Origin: Gammaproteobacteria bacterium
GTDB taxonomy: Bacteria; Pseudomonadota; Gammaproteobacteria; GCA-001735895
Direction: 5' to 3'
DNA: 5,852 nucleotides
NCBI GenBank assembly: GCA_029288195.1
Contig: JARFPR010000424.1
Span: 1-5,852, forward strand
Shown: positions 1 to 5,667 of the stretch, one piece after another
How positions within the stretch are numbered: the stretch's first letter is position 1
Layout: each line of letters starts with the position of its first letter
Program-made: the position numbers and the translations under genes
The notes under the pieces: generated by a model
What the model saw: only the letters and a program-made list of their open reading frames with translations
The model's database searches: none
What the model was told of the DNA's origin: nothing

Positions 1-950
1 GGGAACAGCGACAGGTTCAGGATAATACTGTCGGTAATACCATCACTGAAGTACTCCTGTTCCGGATCACCCGACAGGTTGTCGAACGGCAGCACCGCGA
101 TACTGTGTTCGGTTGACGATTGGGGAACGGGAGAAGATTCTTCATTGCGGTAATCTGTTGTCGCAGAAGCATCGAAGGAGGATTTCCCGGCCTTATAAGC
201 AGGTGCCTGTGCAGGGCTTTTCTCTCCGGCAGCGATCCGTTCACGAAGTTCGATCGTTGCCGATTCGGGTTCGACATCGAGTTCTTCCCGCAAAGCCTGT
301 TGACAGCGCTTGAAAGCCTGCAGTGCGTGGTTGCGATCCCCCGACTCGTGATAACTGCGCATCAACAGGCGCCAGCCTGATTCGCCGAGCGGATCCTGCT
401 TGACCAGGCGTTCTGTGGATTTGATCGCATGGCCGAAATCGTGGCTGAGCAGTTGAGTTTCGGCCAGTTTCACCAGTATTTCGATGAACTGGCGCTTGAA
501 GCGAGCACGCTCGCTGTCGAGCCATTCCTGGCATGAAGCGTCGCGGATCGAAATACCCTCGAGAAACTCCCCCTGGTACAGGTCGGCCGCGGTAGTCAGG
601 GATTCGTAGTCGCCCTCGGCGGCGAGACGTTCGAACTCGTGCACGTCGATGTCGATCAACTCTGGTATCAGGCTGACCGTGGTGCGATCGACCTGCAGCA
701 CCATGTCGGCAACATCGCCGAGCGATTTTCTGATCGCACTCAGGCACTGGCGCAGGGAGTTGCGCGCCTGTTCCTCGCCGCGATCACTCCACAACAGGTT
801 AATCAGGCGTTCGCGCGGGTGACGTAATCCGGGTGCCAGTGCGAGATAGGCTAACAGGACTTCGGCCTTGCGCATCGACAGCGAAATTCGCGTGCCTGAT
901 GGCAGCAAACATTCGAATTGGCCCAATAATATGAGTTCCAACTTCGACAT
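1..950 (-). CDS. SARP/BTAD-type transcriptional regulator with TolB-like domain, 3' part outside the window
   Basis: The frame is open from an ATG at 948-950 to the left edge (316 codons) with no stop, so the C-terminus lies outside. Residues 1-92 look like an OmpR-type winged helix (start MSKLELILLGQFECLLPSG, then the RKAEVLLAYLAL and RERLINLLW segments). Residues about 97-240 form an all-helical BTAD domain (DVHEFERLA, YQGEFLEG, GWRLLMRSYHESGDRNHAL, REELDVEPE). A low-complexity linker follows at about 243-282. From residue 284, IAVLPFDNLSGDPEQEYFSDG is the signature start of the TolB-like domain often found in proteobacterial regulators and cyclases, usually followed by TPRs. The start is fixed: an in-frame TAG lies 11 codons upstream with no other start codon between. 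A weak Shine-Dalgarno (GGGGAAG, 955-961) lies inside a GCTTCC/GGAAGC dyad (954-967). It is a cytoplasmic DNA-binding protein; its target and signal are unknown. It is divergent from the 67-aa gene. Confidence 0.88.
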   Translation of the reverse strand, partial: MSKLELILLGQFECLLPSGTRISLSMRKAEVLLAYLALAPGLRHPRERLINLLWSDRGEEQARNSLRQCLSAIRKSLGDVADMVLQVDRTTVSLIPELIDIDVHEFERLAAEGDYESLTTAADLYQGEFLEGISIRDASCQEWLDSERARFKRQFIEILVKLAETQLLSHDFGHAIKSTERLVKQDPLGESGWRLLMRSYHESGDRNHALQAFKRCQQALREELDVEPESATIELRERIAAGEKSPAQAPAYKAGKSSFDASATTDYRNEESSPVPQSSTEHSIAVLPFDNLSGDPEQEYFSDGITDSIILNLSLF

Positions 951-1021
951 CTGGCTTCCCCGGAAGCGATTTTCAGAAAACTAGCTAATTAAAATACTTT
1001 TTAAATCAGTTGCTTATAAAA

Positions 1022-1041
1022 TTTAATGATTTTTTAATGAT
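1022..1041. repeat. Tandem 9-bp direct repeat, 11-bp period
   Basis: TTTAATGAT occurs exactly at 1022-1030 and again at 1033-1041, a period of 11 bp or about one helical turn. It is the tightest part of the phased array in this intergenic region and is the best single candidate for a winged-helix operator half-site pair. Confidence 0.6.
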
Positions 1042-1052
1042 TATTTTGGGTT

Positions 1053-1082
1053 ATTTAACGCGATTCGGCAAGGGATTTAACG
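1053..1082. repeat. Direct repeat ATTTAACG, 22-bp period
   Basis: ATTTAACG is found exactly at 1053-1060 and 1075-1082, 22 bp apart (two helical turns). It differs by one base from ATTTAATG at 1021-1028, so it probably belongs to the same motif family as the upstream tandem repeat. Confidence 0.5.
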
Positions 1083-1138
1083 GGGCATGACGAGAATGAT
1101 CACCGTCGCAACAACAAACCCGTAACGAGGCACCCGAA

Positions 1139-1342
1139 ATGAGAAAAGTTAAAAACAACATTCATACCAGTAATCCCGCCCTCATGTTTGCCCAGGGCCT
1201 TGAAAGCCTGGTCAGCGATCCGCTCTACAGTCCTTCGAAGCACGATGAGCAAGAACTGGGTAATATGCGCCGTACCGCTAACAAGCCGGATTCACGCGGT
1301 AACCTGTTCAACTCACTGTTACGCCAGTTCGCCAATTACTAA
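1139..1342 (+). CDS. Small hypothetical protein, 67 aa
   Basis: I do not recognise this protein. It is preceded by a plausible Shine-Dalgarno (CGAGG, 1126-1130) 8 nt before the ATG, and a strong intrinsic terminator begins 17 nt after its TAA, so it looks like a genuine monocistronic unit. The product is hydrophilic and basic at the N-terminus (MRKVKNNIH), with no signal peptide, membrane segment or cysteine. The middle is rich in polar and charged residues (SPSKHDEQELGNMRRTANK), and the C-terminus, NLFNSLLRQFANY, could be a short amphipathic helix. It lies divergent to the SARP-like regulator and downstream of the phased repeat array, so control by that regulator is plausible. An overlapping frame starting at 1188 runs through the terminator and is rejected. 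Coding status rests on context, not homology. Confidence 0.65.
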   Translation: MRKVKNNIHTSNPALMFAQGLESLVSDPLYSPSKHDEQELGNMRRTANKPDSRGNLFNSLLRQFANY

Positions 1343-1358
1343 CTTTGAAAGTGTCTGC

Positions 1359-1406
1359 AAAGGGGACGAAGTATATTTGCCAGGAAAATATCCTTCGTCC
1401 CTTTTT
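1359..1406 (+). terminator. Rho-independent terminator after the 67-aa gene
   Basis: The left arm 1363-1378 (GGGACGAAG, one mismatch, ATATTT) pairs with the right arm 1386-1401 (AAATAT, mismatch, CTTCGTCCC). The stem has 15 pairs and one T/C mismatch, around a 7-nt loop at 1379-1385. It is followed directly by TTTTT at 1402-1406 and preceded by AAA at 1359-1361, so it could also work on the opposite strand. It separates the small gene from the aldehyde dehydrogenase. Confidence 0.88.
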
Positions 1407-1415
1407 CATCCCGGT

Positions 1416-1445
1416 TTGCCAAGCTTTAACTGAAACAGGTATCTT
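1416..1445 (+). promoter_or_regulatory. Candidate sigma-70-type promoter for the aldehyde dehydrogenase
   Basis: TTGCCA at 1416-1421 matches the -35 consensus at five of six bases. TATCTT at 1440-1445 matches the -10 consensus at four of six, with an 18-bp spacer. It lies between the upstream terminator and the GTG start and would give a leader of roughly 25 nt. The position fits well, but the motif match is only moderate. Confidence 0.42.
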
Positions 1446-1477
1446 ATGTCTCCTGACCAATTTTCCCGGAGACTATC

Positions 1478-2998
1478 GTGGGCGTTTTATCCGAATTTGA
1501 CCATAAGAGTCACAGCATCCTGATCGACGGCGAGTACCGCCGCAGCGAATCCAGCGAAAGCCGGGCGGTTATCGATCCGGCAACCGAAGACATTATTGGT
1601 GAGATTGCCGAGACCACGGTGGCCGAAGTCGACGCCGCGGTCGACATCGGCCAGGCGGCCTTCAAGAAGTGGTGGCGCATCAGCGCGCTAGAACGCTCAG
1701 AAATCATGCACGATATCGCCAATGATCTGCATGCGATGAAGCCGCGACTGGCCGAGGCGCTGACGCGTGAAATGGGCAAACCCTACAAGGAATCCGCCGA
1801 CGAGGTCGACTGGTCGGTGTCGGCGATTCGTTACTATGCCGAAACCGGGCGCACCGACATCGGTCGCGTCATGGGTCCCGCCGTGGAAGGACATTTGAAC
1901 TACACGCTGAAGCTGCCGCTGGGCGTGGTGGTATCGATCCAGCCGTTCAACTACCCGATGACGCTGCTGGCCTGGGAAGGTGCGGCGGCACTGGCCTGCG
2001 GCAACGCGGTTATCGTCAAGCCCTCCGAGTACACCTCGATAACCACGCTGATGTTCGCCGAAGCCTTTAACAAGCATCTGCCACCCGGGTTGTTCCAGGT
2101 GCTGACCGGCGCCGGCGAGGCCGGGCGCCAGCTGGTAGAGCATCCGAAAACCAACATGATCGCGTTTACCGGCAGCGTGCCGACGGGCAAGGCGATTGCG
2201 GCGAAGTGCGGAGAGATGATGAAACCGACGCTGATCGAAACCTCCGGTAATGACCCCTTCATCGTCATGCCGTCGGCGCCGCTCGACGTGGTTGCGCGCG
2301 GTGCCGCGTTTTCCGCCTACATGAACTGCGGCCAGATCTGCGTTTCCGCCGAGCGTTTCTTCGTACACCAGGATATTCACGACGAGTTTGTTGAAAAAAT
2401 GGCCGAGGAAGCCAGGAAAATCAGGATCGGTAACGGGCTCGATAAGGTCGAGATGGGACCGATGGTGGCGGAGAAGGAACGTACGCGTTACGAGGCAGTA
2501 CTTGAGCACGCGCAACAGCAGGGCGCTAAGCTTGCGCTCGGTGGCGGCCGCCCCGCCGATCATCAGGACAAGGGCTGGTTCGTCGAACCTACCATCCTGA
2601 CCGACTGCAATCCCGAGATGGATATCCTCAACAATGAAAGCTTCGGTCCGGTGGCGCCGATCTGCAAGGTCGAGAGCTTCGACCAGGCGCTCGAATACGC
2701 CAACGATTCCAAATATGGGCTCGGCGCCTGCCTGTACACAATGGATATGCGCGAGAGTATCCGTGCCTCGGAGGAACTCGACGGCGGCATGGTATGGGTT
2801 AATGCTCCTCTGCTCGATAACGATGCCGGGCCCTTCGGTGGCACCAAGATGAGCGGCATGGGTCGGCAGCTCGGACCCGAAGGACTCGAGACTTTTCGCA
2901 AGACCAAGTTCGTCTGGCTCGATCCGAACTGCGGTACCCAGGATTTCTGGTGGTTTCCGTATGCCGATGCAGAATCATACAAAAAGACAGACAAGTAA
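1478..2998 (+). CDS. NAD(P)-dependent aldehyde dehydrogenase (ALDH superfamily), substrate unresolved
   Basis: This is a complete 506-aa cytoplasmic ALDH that would oxidise an aldehyde to the acid with NAD(P)+. It starts at GTG 1478, five bases after GGAGA (1468-1472). An in-frame TGA at 1454-1456 with no other start codon between excludes an earlier start. Expected residues are present: Asn158 in PFNYP, Lys181 in VKPSE, Glu184 (three after the Lys, usually associated with NAD preference), Rossmann motif FTGSVPTG at 230-237, general base Glu254, nucleophile Cys288 in GQICVSAERF, and Glu387 in ESFGP. The usual ELGGK-like motif after the general base reads ETSGND (254-259). There is a C-terminal extension of about 30 residues rich in Trp and Phe (QDFWWFPYADA, 488-498). 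Succinate-semialdehyde or another aldehyde is possible; no neighbour identifies the substrate. The two-component genes follow after 72 bp on the same strand. Confidence 0.93.
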   Translation: MGVLSEFDHKSHSILIDGEYRRSESSESRAVIDPATEDIIGEIAETTVAEVDAAVDIGQAAFKKWWRISALERSEIMHDIANDLHAMKPRLAEALTREMGKPYKESADEVDWSVSAIRYYAETGRTDIGRVMGPAVEGHLNYTLKLPLGVVVSIQPFNYPMTLLAWEGAAALACGNAVIVKPSEYTSITTLMFAEAFNKHLPPGLFQVLTGAGEAGRQLVEHPKTNMIAFTGSVPTGKAIAAKCGEMMKPTLIETSGNDPFIVMPSAPLDVVARGAAFSAYMNCGQICVSAERFFVHQDIHDEFVEKMAEEARKIRIGNGLDKVEMGPMVAEKERTRYEAVLEHAQQQGAKLALGGGRPADHQDKGWFVEPTILTDCNPEMDILNNESFGPVAPICKVESFDQALEYANDSKYGLGACLYTMDMRESIRASEELDGGMVWVNAPLLDNDAGPFGGTKMSGMGRQLGPEGLETFRKTKFVWLDPNCGTQDFWWFPYADAESYKKTDK

Positions 2999-3032
2999 CA
3001 ATCGCAGCTATTTCGCGTTGCCAGCGGCGAGT

Positions 3033-3059
3033 AAGCGGGATGTTTAACCTTCCCGTTTT
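3033..3059 (+). terminator. Possible weak terminator between the aldehyde dehydrogenase and sensor kinase genes
   Basis: AAGCGGGA (3033-3040) can pair with TCCCGTTT (3051-3058), including one G-U pair, around a 10-nt loop, and the right arm ends in a short T-run (3056-3059). The stem is short and the T-run is shared with it, so termination would be partial at best. It leaves open whether the kinase is co-transcribed with the dehydrogenase. Confidence 0.33.
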
Positions 3060-3070
3060 CAGATAGACGA

Positions 3071-4961
3071 ATGTTTGTCAATAACGGCCGTGGATTTGCA
3101 GTCGGTGCGGCATGGTTGTGCCTGGTTTTGTGTACGGGTTTGCCGGGAATTGCCCAGGCTCAGTCAGAAATGTCTATTGGCGTGCTCGCGTTTCGCGGCG
3201 AGCAGGATGCGATCGAGCGCTGGTCCGCTACTGCCGATTATCTGAGCTCGAGCATGACCGAATACCAGTTCAAGATAGTCCCGTTGAGCCTCGAAGGCAT
3301 GCGCTCTCATGTCGAGCAGGACAAGCTCGATTTCGTGCTGACCAACACCGGGAATTACGTGGTACTCGAGGATGCGTTCGGCATATCGCGTCTGGCTACC
3401 CTGAAGGTGCGTCACCTGGGTCAGGATTTCACCCAGTTCGGTGCGGTAATCTTCACCCGCCGCGATCATCCGAAACTGAATCGAATCGCGGATATGGCGG
3501 GCCATACCATGATGGCAGTTAGCCGCAACGCATTTGGAGGATTCCAGATGGCCTGGCGCGAAATGATCGAGGTCGGGGTCGATCCTTTTACGGATCTTGA
3601 GCGTCTCAGGTTTATCGGGTTTCCACAGGACGAAATCGTCTACTCGGTGCTCGAGCGCAGGGTCGACGCTGGAACCGTGCGTAGCGGTACGCTAGAGCGC
3701 ATGGCCGTCGAAGGACTGATCGATATCGGTAGTATCAAGGTGCTTGGTGCCAAGGATAGCGACGCTTTCCCTTTTCTGCACAGTACCCGGCTTTATCCCG
3801 AATGGCCATTCGCCAAGGTGCGTAAAACGCCCGAAAGGCTCGCACAGCGAGTCGCGATCGCGCTGCTGCAGCTAGAGTCGGATAGCGCTGCCGCCACCAG
3901 CGCCCTCGCCGCGGGCTGGACCATTCCGCTCGATTATGGCCCGGTGCATGAACTGTTTCGCCAGCTCGAAATCGCCCCCTACGCATACCTGGGTAAACCA
4001 AGTCTTACCTCGGTCTGGCGGGAGTACAAGGGCTGGATCATATTCAGCCTGGCAATGATGTTGCTGTTAATGATGATGCTGGCTCTGATCGGCCGCGCCA
4101 ATCGCCGTATTTCGCATTCCGAACTGAAGTTCCGCGAGGAAGCCAACCAGCGCAAACAGGCCCAGGAACTGCTGGCAAAACATAAGGACGAACTCGAAGC
4201 AAGGGTCGCGGAACGTACCGCGGAGCTGGCCGAGAGTAACCGGCTGGCGCAGGAAAACCAGGTACAACTGGCGCATGTTTCTCGCCTCAACACTATGGGC
4301 GAGATGGCTACCGGGATCGCGCATGAACTCAACCAGCCGCTGACCGCGATACTGAACTACAGCAGCGGTAGTCTGCGCCTGCTGCAAAAGCGGGGTAATG
4401 GCGATACCGAGTTGCACGAGGCCATCGTCAACATCGGTAACGATGCGCGACGTGCCGCCGAGATCATTAAGGGCCTGCGCGAGTTCATCAAACGTGGCGA
4501 ACACAAACACGAGCATTTTAATCTGCGCAACTGCATCGATTCCGCGGTCGAGCTGCTGCACCCCCGTCTGGATCAGTACGGCATCGAGGTCAGGCTTGAT
4601 TGTGCCAACGATGTTACCGAGATCGTCGCTGACCGGGTGCAGATCGAGCAGGTCGTCGTTAACCTGCTGGTCAACGCCGTCGACGCCGTCGGGGCCGTCG
4701 ACCAGCCGGCAAAGGAAATCGGGATCGACGTTGCCAACACCGGTTCCGGTGCGATAGCCGTGGCGGTGAGCGATAACGGCGCGGGATTGCCTGCAGGTGA
4801 TAGAACACCTGTTCGATCCGTTTTTTACAACCAAGTCCGAGGGCATGGGTATGGGGCTTTCAATCAGTCGGTCGATCGTCGAAGCACATGGCGGTACGAT
4901 CGAATACCTGGTCGACGAAGCGCGGCGTCCGACCTTCCGCTTCACGCTGCCGATAACGTGA
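3071..4961 (+). CDS. TtrS-like sensor histidine kinase with periplasmic PhnD-like domain, frameshifted near 4793-4802
   Basis: An inner-membrane sensor kinase, about 629-630 aa if the frame is restored. Residues 1-30 are a signal peptide (hydrophobic AVGAAWLCLVL, cleavage near AQA/QS). About 34-300 resemble a phosphonate-type periplasmic binding domain, the sensor of TtrS-like kinases. One membrane helix spans 322-341, followed by a coiled-coil linker (350-400). The DHp domain has phospho-acceptor His418 in GIAHELNQPLTAILNY. The ATPase domain has the N box (Asn531 in NLLVNAVDA) and G1 box (DNGAGL, Asp568). After GLPA the frame breaks: IEHLFDPFFTTK and GMGMGLSISRSIVEAHGG (F and G2 boxes) lie in the +1 frame from 4800, ending at TGA 4959-4961. 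The ATG has only a weak Shine-Dalgarno; the signal peptide supports it. As sequenced, the ATPase domain would be truncated and the kinase probably inactive. The ligand is inferred, not shown. Confidence 0.85.
4793..4802 (+). other. Frameshift site in the kinase ATPase domain
   Basis: The frame carrying residues 1-575 gives DNGAGLPA up to 4795. Kinase homology resumes with ATA GAA CAC CTG TTC (IEHLF) from 4800, one base out of register. Either one extra base or two missing bases within about 4793-4802 would explain it. Typical HATPase domains have about seven residues between the G1-box GxGL/I and the LF of the F box. Two missing bases would give seven here and one extra base six, so a 2-nt loss is slightly favoured. 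No homopolymer run is present. Confidence 0.8.
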
Positions 4962-5581
4962 CAGCGGAAGATCGAAATGAGGTGGTCTATGTGGTCGATG
5001 ACGACCCGTCTGCGCGCGAATCCCTGTGCTGGTTGCTTGGCACCGAAGGTATCGCGTCAAGGGCTTTTGCATCGGCCCAGGCGTTTCTCGAATACTGGAG
5101 TAGCGACTGCAATGGCTGCATTATGGTCGATATTCGCATGCCCGGACAAAGCGGACTGCAACTCCAGGAGGAGCTCAATGCCAGACATAACCTGATGCCC
5201 GTTATCGTGTTGACCGGCCATGCCGATGTCCCGGTCGCTATCAGGGCCATGAAACAGGGGGCTTACGATTTCCTGGAAAAACCTTATGCCGACGGCGAAT
5301 TGCTGGCCTGCGTCAAAACCGCGCTCGAGCTGGGTCGCGAAATAAGTAATGCGGAGAGTGAAAAAACCAGGGCGGCTAATGCGCTGGAAAATCTCACCGA
5401 GCGTGAGCGTGAAGTCATGTGCCTGGTGGTGGAAGGCAATACCAACAAGGCCGTGGCGGCTCAGCTAGGAATCTCCGAAAAGACCGTGGAAATACACCGC
5501 GCCCGGGTTATGGAAAAGACCGCGGCCAGATCGCTTTCCGAACTGGTCCGTATCTGCCTGATATTAAAGGATAAGCTTTGA
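4958..5581 (+). CDS. FixJ/NarL-type response regulator (TtrR-like), REC plus LuxR-type HTH
   Basis: A 207-aa cytoplasmic response regulator, the usual length for FixJ-type proteins. The receiver domain (residues 9-125) has the acidic cluster Asp14-Asp16 in YVVDDDPSARESL, phospho-acceptor Asp58 in VDIRMPG, Thr86 in VLTGHAD, and Lys108 in FLEKPY. After a short linker, the LuxR-type helix-turn-helix spans 145-200 (LTEREREVMCLV, then NKAVAAQLGISEKTVEIHRA). The GTG start at 4958-4960 overlaps the kinase TGA (4959-4961) as GTGA. No Shine-Dalgarno is visible, so translational coupling is the likely entry mode. The gene is in the same frame as the kinase N-terminal part, so with the frameshift as sequenced it can also be translated as the tail of an 836-aa chimera (residues 630-836). 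Its likely partner is the adjacent kinase, and its likely target is the dyad region ahead of the DsrE-like gene. Confidence 0.87.
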   Translation: MTAEDRNEVVYVVDDDPSARESLCWLLGTEGIASRAFASAQAFLEYWSSDCNGCIMVDIRMPGQSGLQLQEELNARHNLMPVIVLTGHADVPVAIRAMKQGAYDFLEKPYADGELLACVKTALELGREISNAESEKTRAANALENLTEREREVMCLVVEGNTNKAVAAQLGISEKTVEIHRARVMEKTAARSLSELVRICLILKDKL

Positions 5582-5595
5582 ACTTCGTAGTATAG

Positions 5596-5605
5596 GGGAA
5601 TTCCC
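5596..5605. promoter_or_regulatory. Perfect 10-bp palindrome GGGAATTCCC, candidate operator
   Basis: GGGAATTCCC is fully self-complementary and lies 15 bp after the response regulator stop, immediately upstream of a perfect -10-like TATAAT (5610-5615). LuxR/FixJ-type regulators act as dimers on dyad sites, so binding by the neighbouring regulator is plausible. It has no T-run behind it and is too short to be a convincing terminator. Confidence 0.4.
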
Positions 5606-5609
5606 TAAT

Positions 5610-5615
5610 TATAAT
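5610..5615 (+). promoter_or_regulatory. TATAAT -10-like hexamer
   Basis: A perfect sigma-70 -10 consensus sits 58 bp upstream of the DsrE-like start codon. No -35 match stands at the right distance, since that position is in the end of the response regulator gene. This fits an activator-dependent promoter, but AT-rich intergenic DNA produces such hexamers by chance. Confidence 0.35.
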
Positions 5616-5617
5616 TT

Positions 5618-5640
5618 CTAAGCGCTTGGCATAAGCTTAG
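5618..5640. promoter_or_regulatory. Inverted repeat CTAAGC-N11-GCTTAG
   Basis: Exact 6-bp arms at 5618-5623 and 5635-5640 flank an 11-bp spacer, so arm centres are 17 bp apart. Smaller perfect palindromes are nested inside (AAGCGCTT 5620-5627, TAAGCTTA 5632-5639). No T-run follows, which argues against a terminator. It could be an operator or a leader hairpin ahead of the DsrE-like gene. The same stretch contains GG (5628-5629), ten bases, then GC (5640-5641), the core spacing of a sigma-54 promoter, but the -12 part reads TAGC, not TTGC. Confidence 0.38.
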
Positions 5641-5667
5641 CCGGGTTTAAACTTGTGAGGAGGAATT

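Larger units (their letters stand above)
951..1138. promoter_or_regulatory. AT-rich divergent intergenic region with phased WTTTAA repeats
   Basis: This gap separates the minus-strand regulator from the plus-strand small gene and must hold both promoters. It is strikingly AT-rich from about 975 to 1060, unlike the flanking genes. Related 8-mers on the plus strand start at 999 (TTTTAAAT), 1021 (ATTTAATG), 1032 (TTTTAATG), 1053 (ATTTAACG) and 1075 (ATTTAACG). Spacings are 22, 11, 21 and 22 bp, so all lie on nearly the same helix face. Winged-helix regulators of the OmpR/SARP type are known to bind direct repeats at 11- or 22-bp spacing, so autoregulation by the adjacent gene is a reasonable inference. 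A TATAAA at 1015-1020 could be a -10 element, but no good -35 partner was seen. Confidence 0.6.

Noticed and set aside
241..747. Minus-strand open frame of 168 codons overlapping the SARP-like regulator in another frame
   Set aside because: The regulator frame shows clear winged-helix, BTAD and TolB-like signatures. This frame is Arg-rich and patternless.
1188..1433. Alternative 81-codon plus-strand frame overlapping the 67-aa gene
   Set aside because: It lacks a ribosome-binding site and runs straight through the strong terminator hairpin.
1446..1448. Upstream ATG as the start of the aldehyde dehydrogenase
   Set aside because: It is 32 bases before the GTG and therefore out of frame. An in-frame TGA at 1454-1456 limits the gene to the GTG at 1478.
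1697..2563. Long minus-strand open frame (288 codons) inside the aldehyde dehydrogenase
   Set aside because: It is antisense to a clearly recognised ALDH with all catalytic residues. Its product is Arg/His-rich with no recognisable domain, typical of a shadow frame in GC-rich DNA.
2563..3081. Minus-strand open frame of 172 codons spanning the end of the aldehyde dehydrogenase and the intergenic gap
   Set aside because: It overlaps the conserved ALDH C-terminus and the product is Ser/Pro-rich with no recognisable family.
4793..4802. Programmed +1 ribosomal frameshift
   Set aside because: There is no prfB-like slippery stop codon, no rare-codon pause and no homopolymer at the site. AGGTGA just upstream is only weakly Shine-Dalgarno-like. 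An indel error or mutation is simpler.
4067..4945. Long minus-strand open frame (292 codons) across the kinase catalytic region
   Set aside because: It is antisense to the DHp and ATPase motifs of the kinase, with no recognisable domain.
3071..5581. A genuine 836-aa hybrid histidine kinase
   Set aside because: The region between the G1 box and the receiver domain has no kinase homology in this frame, whereas the +1 frame contains perfect F and G2 boxes and a proper stop. A true hybrid kinase would retain these boxes in frame.
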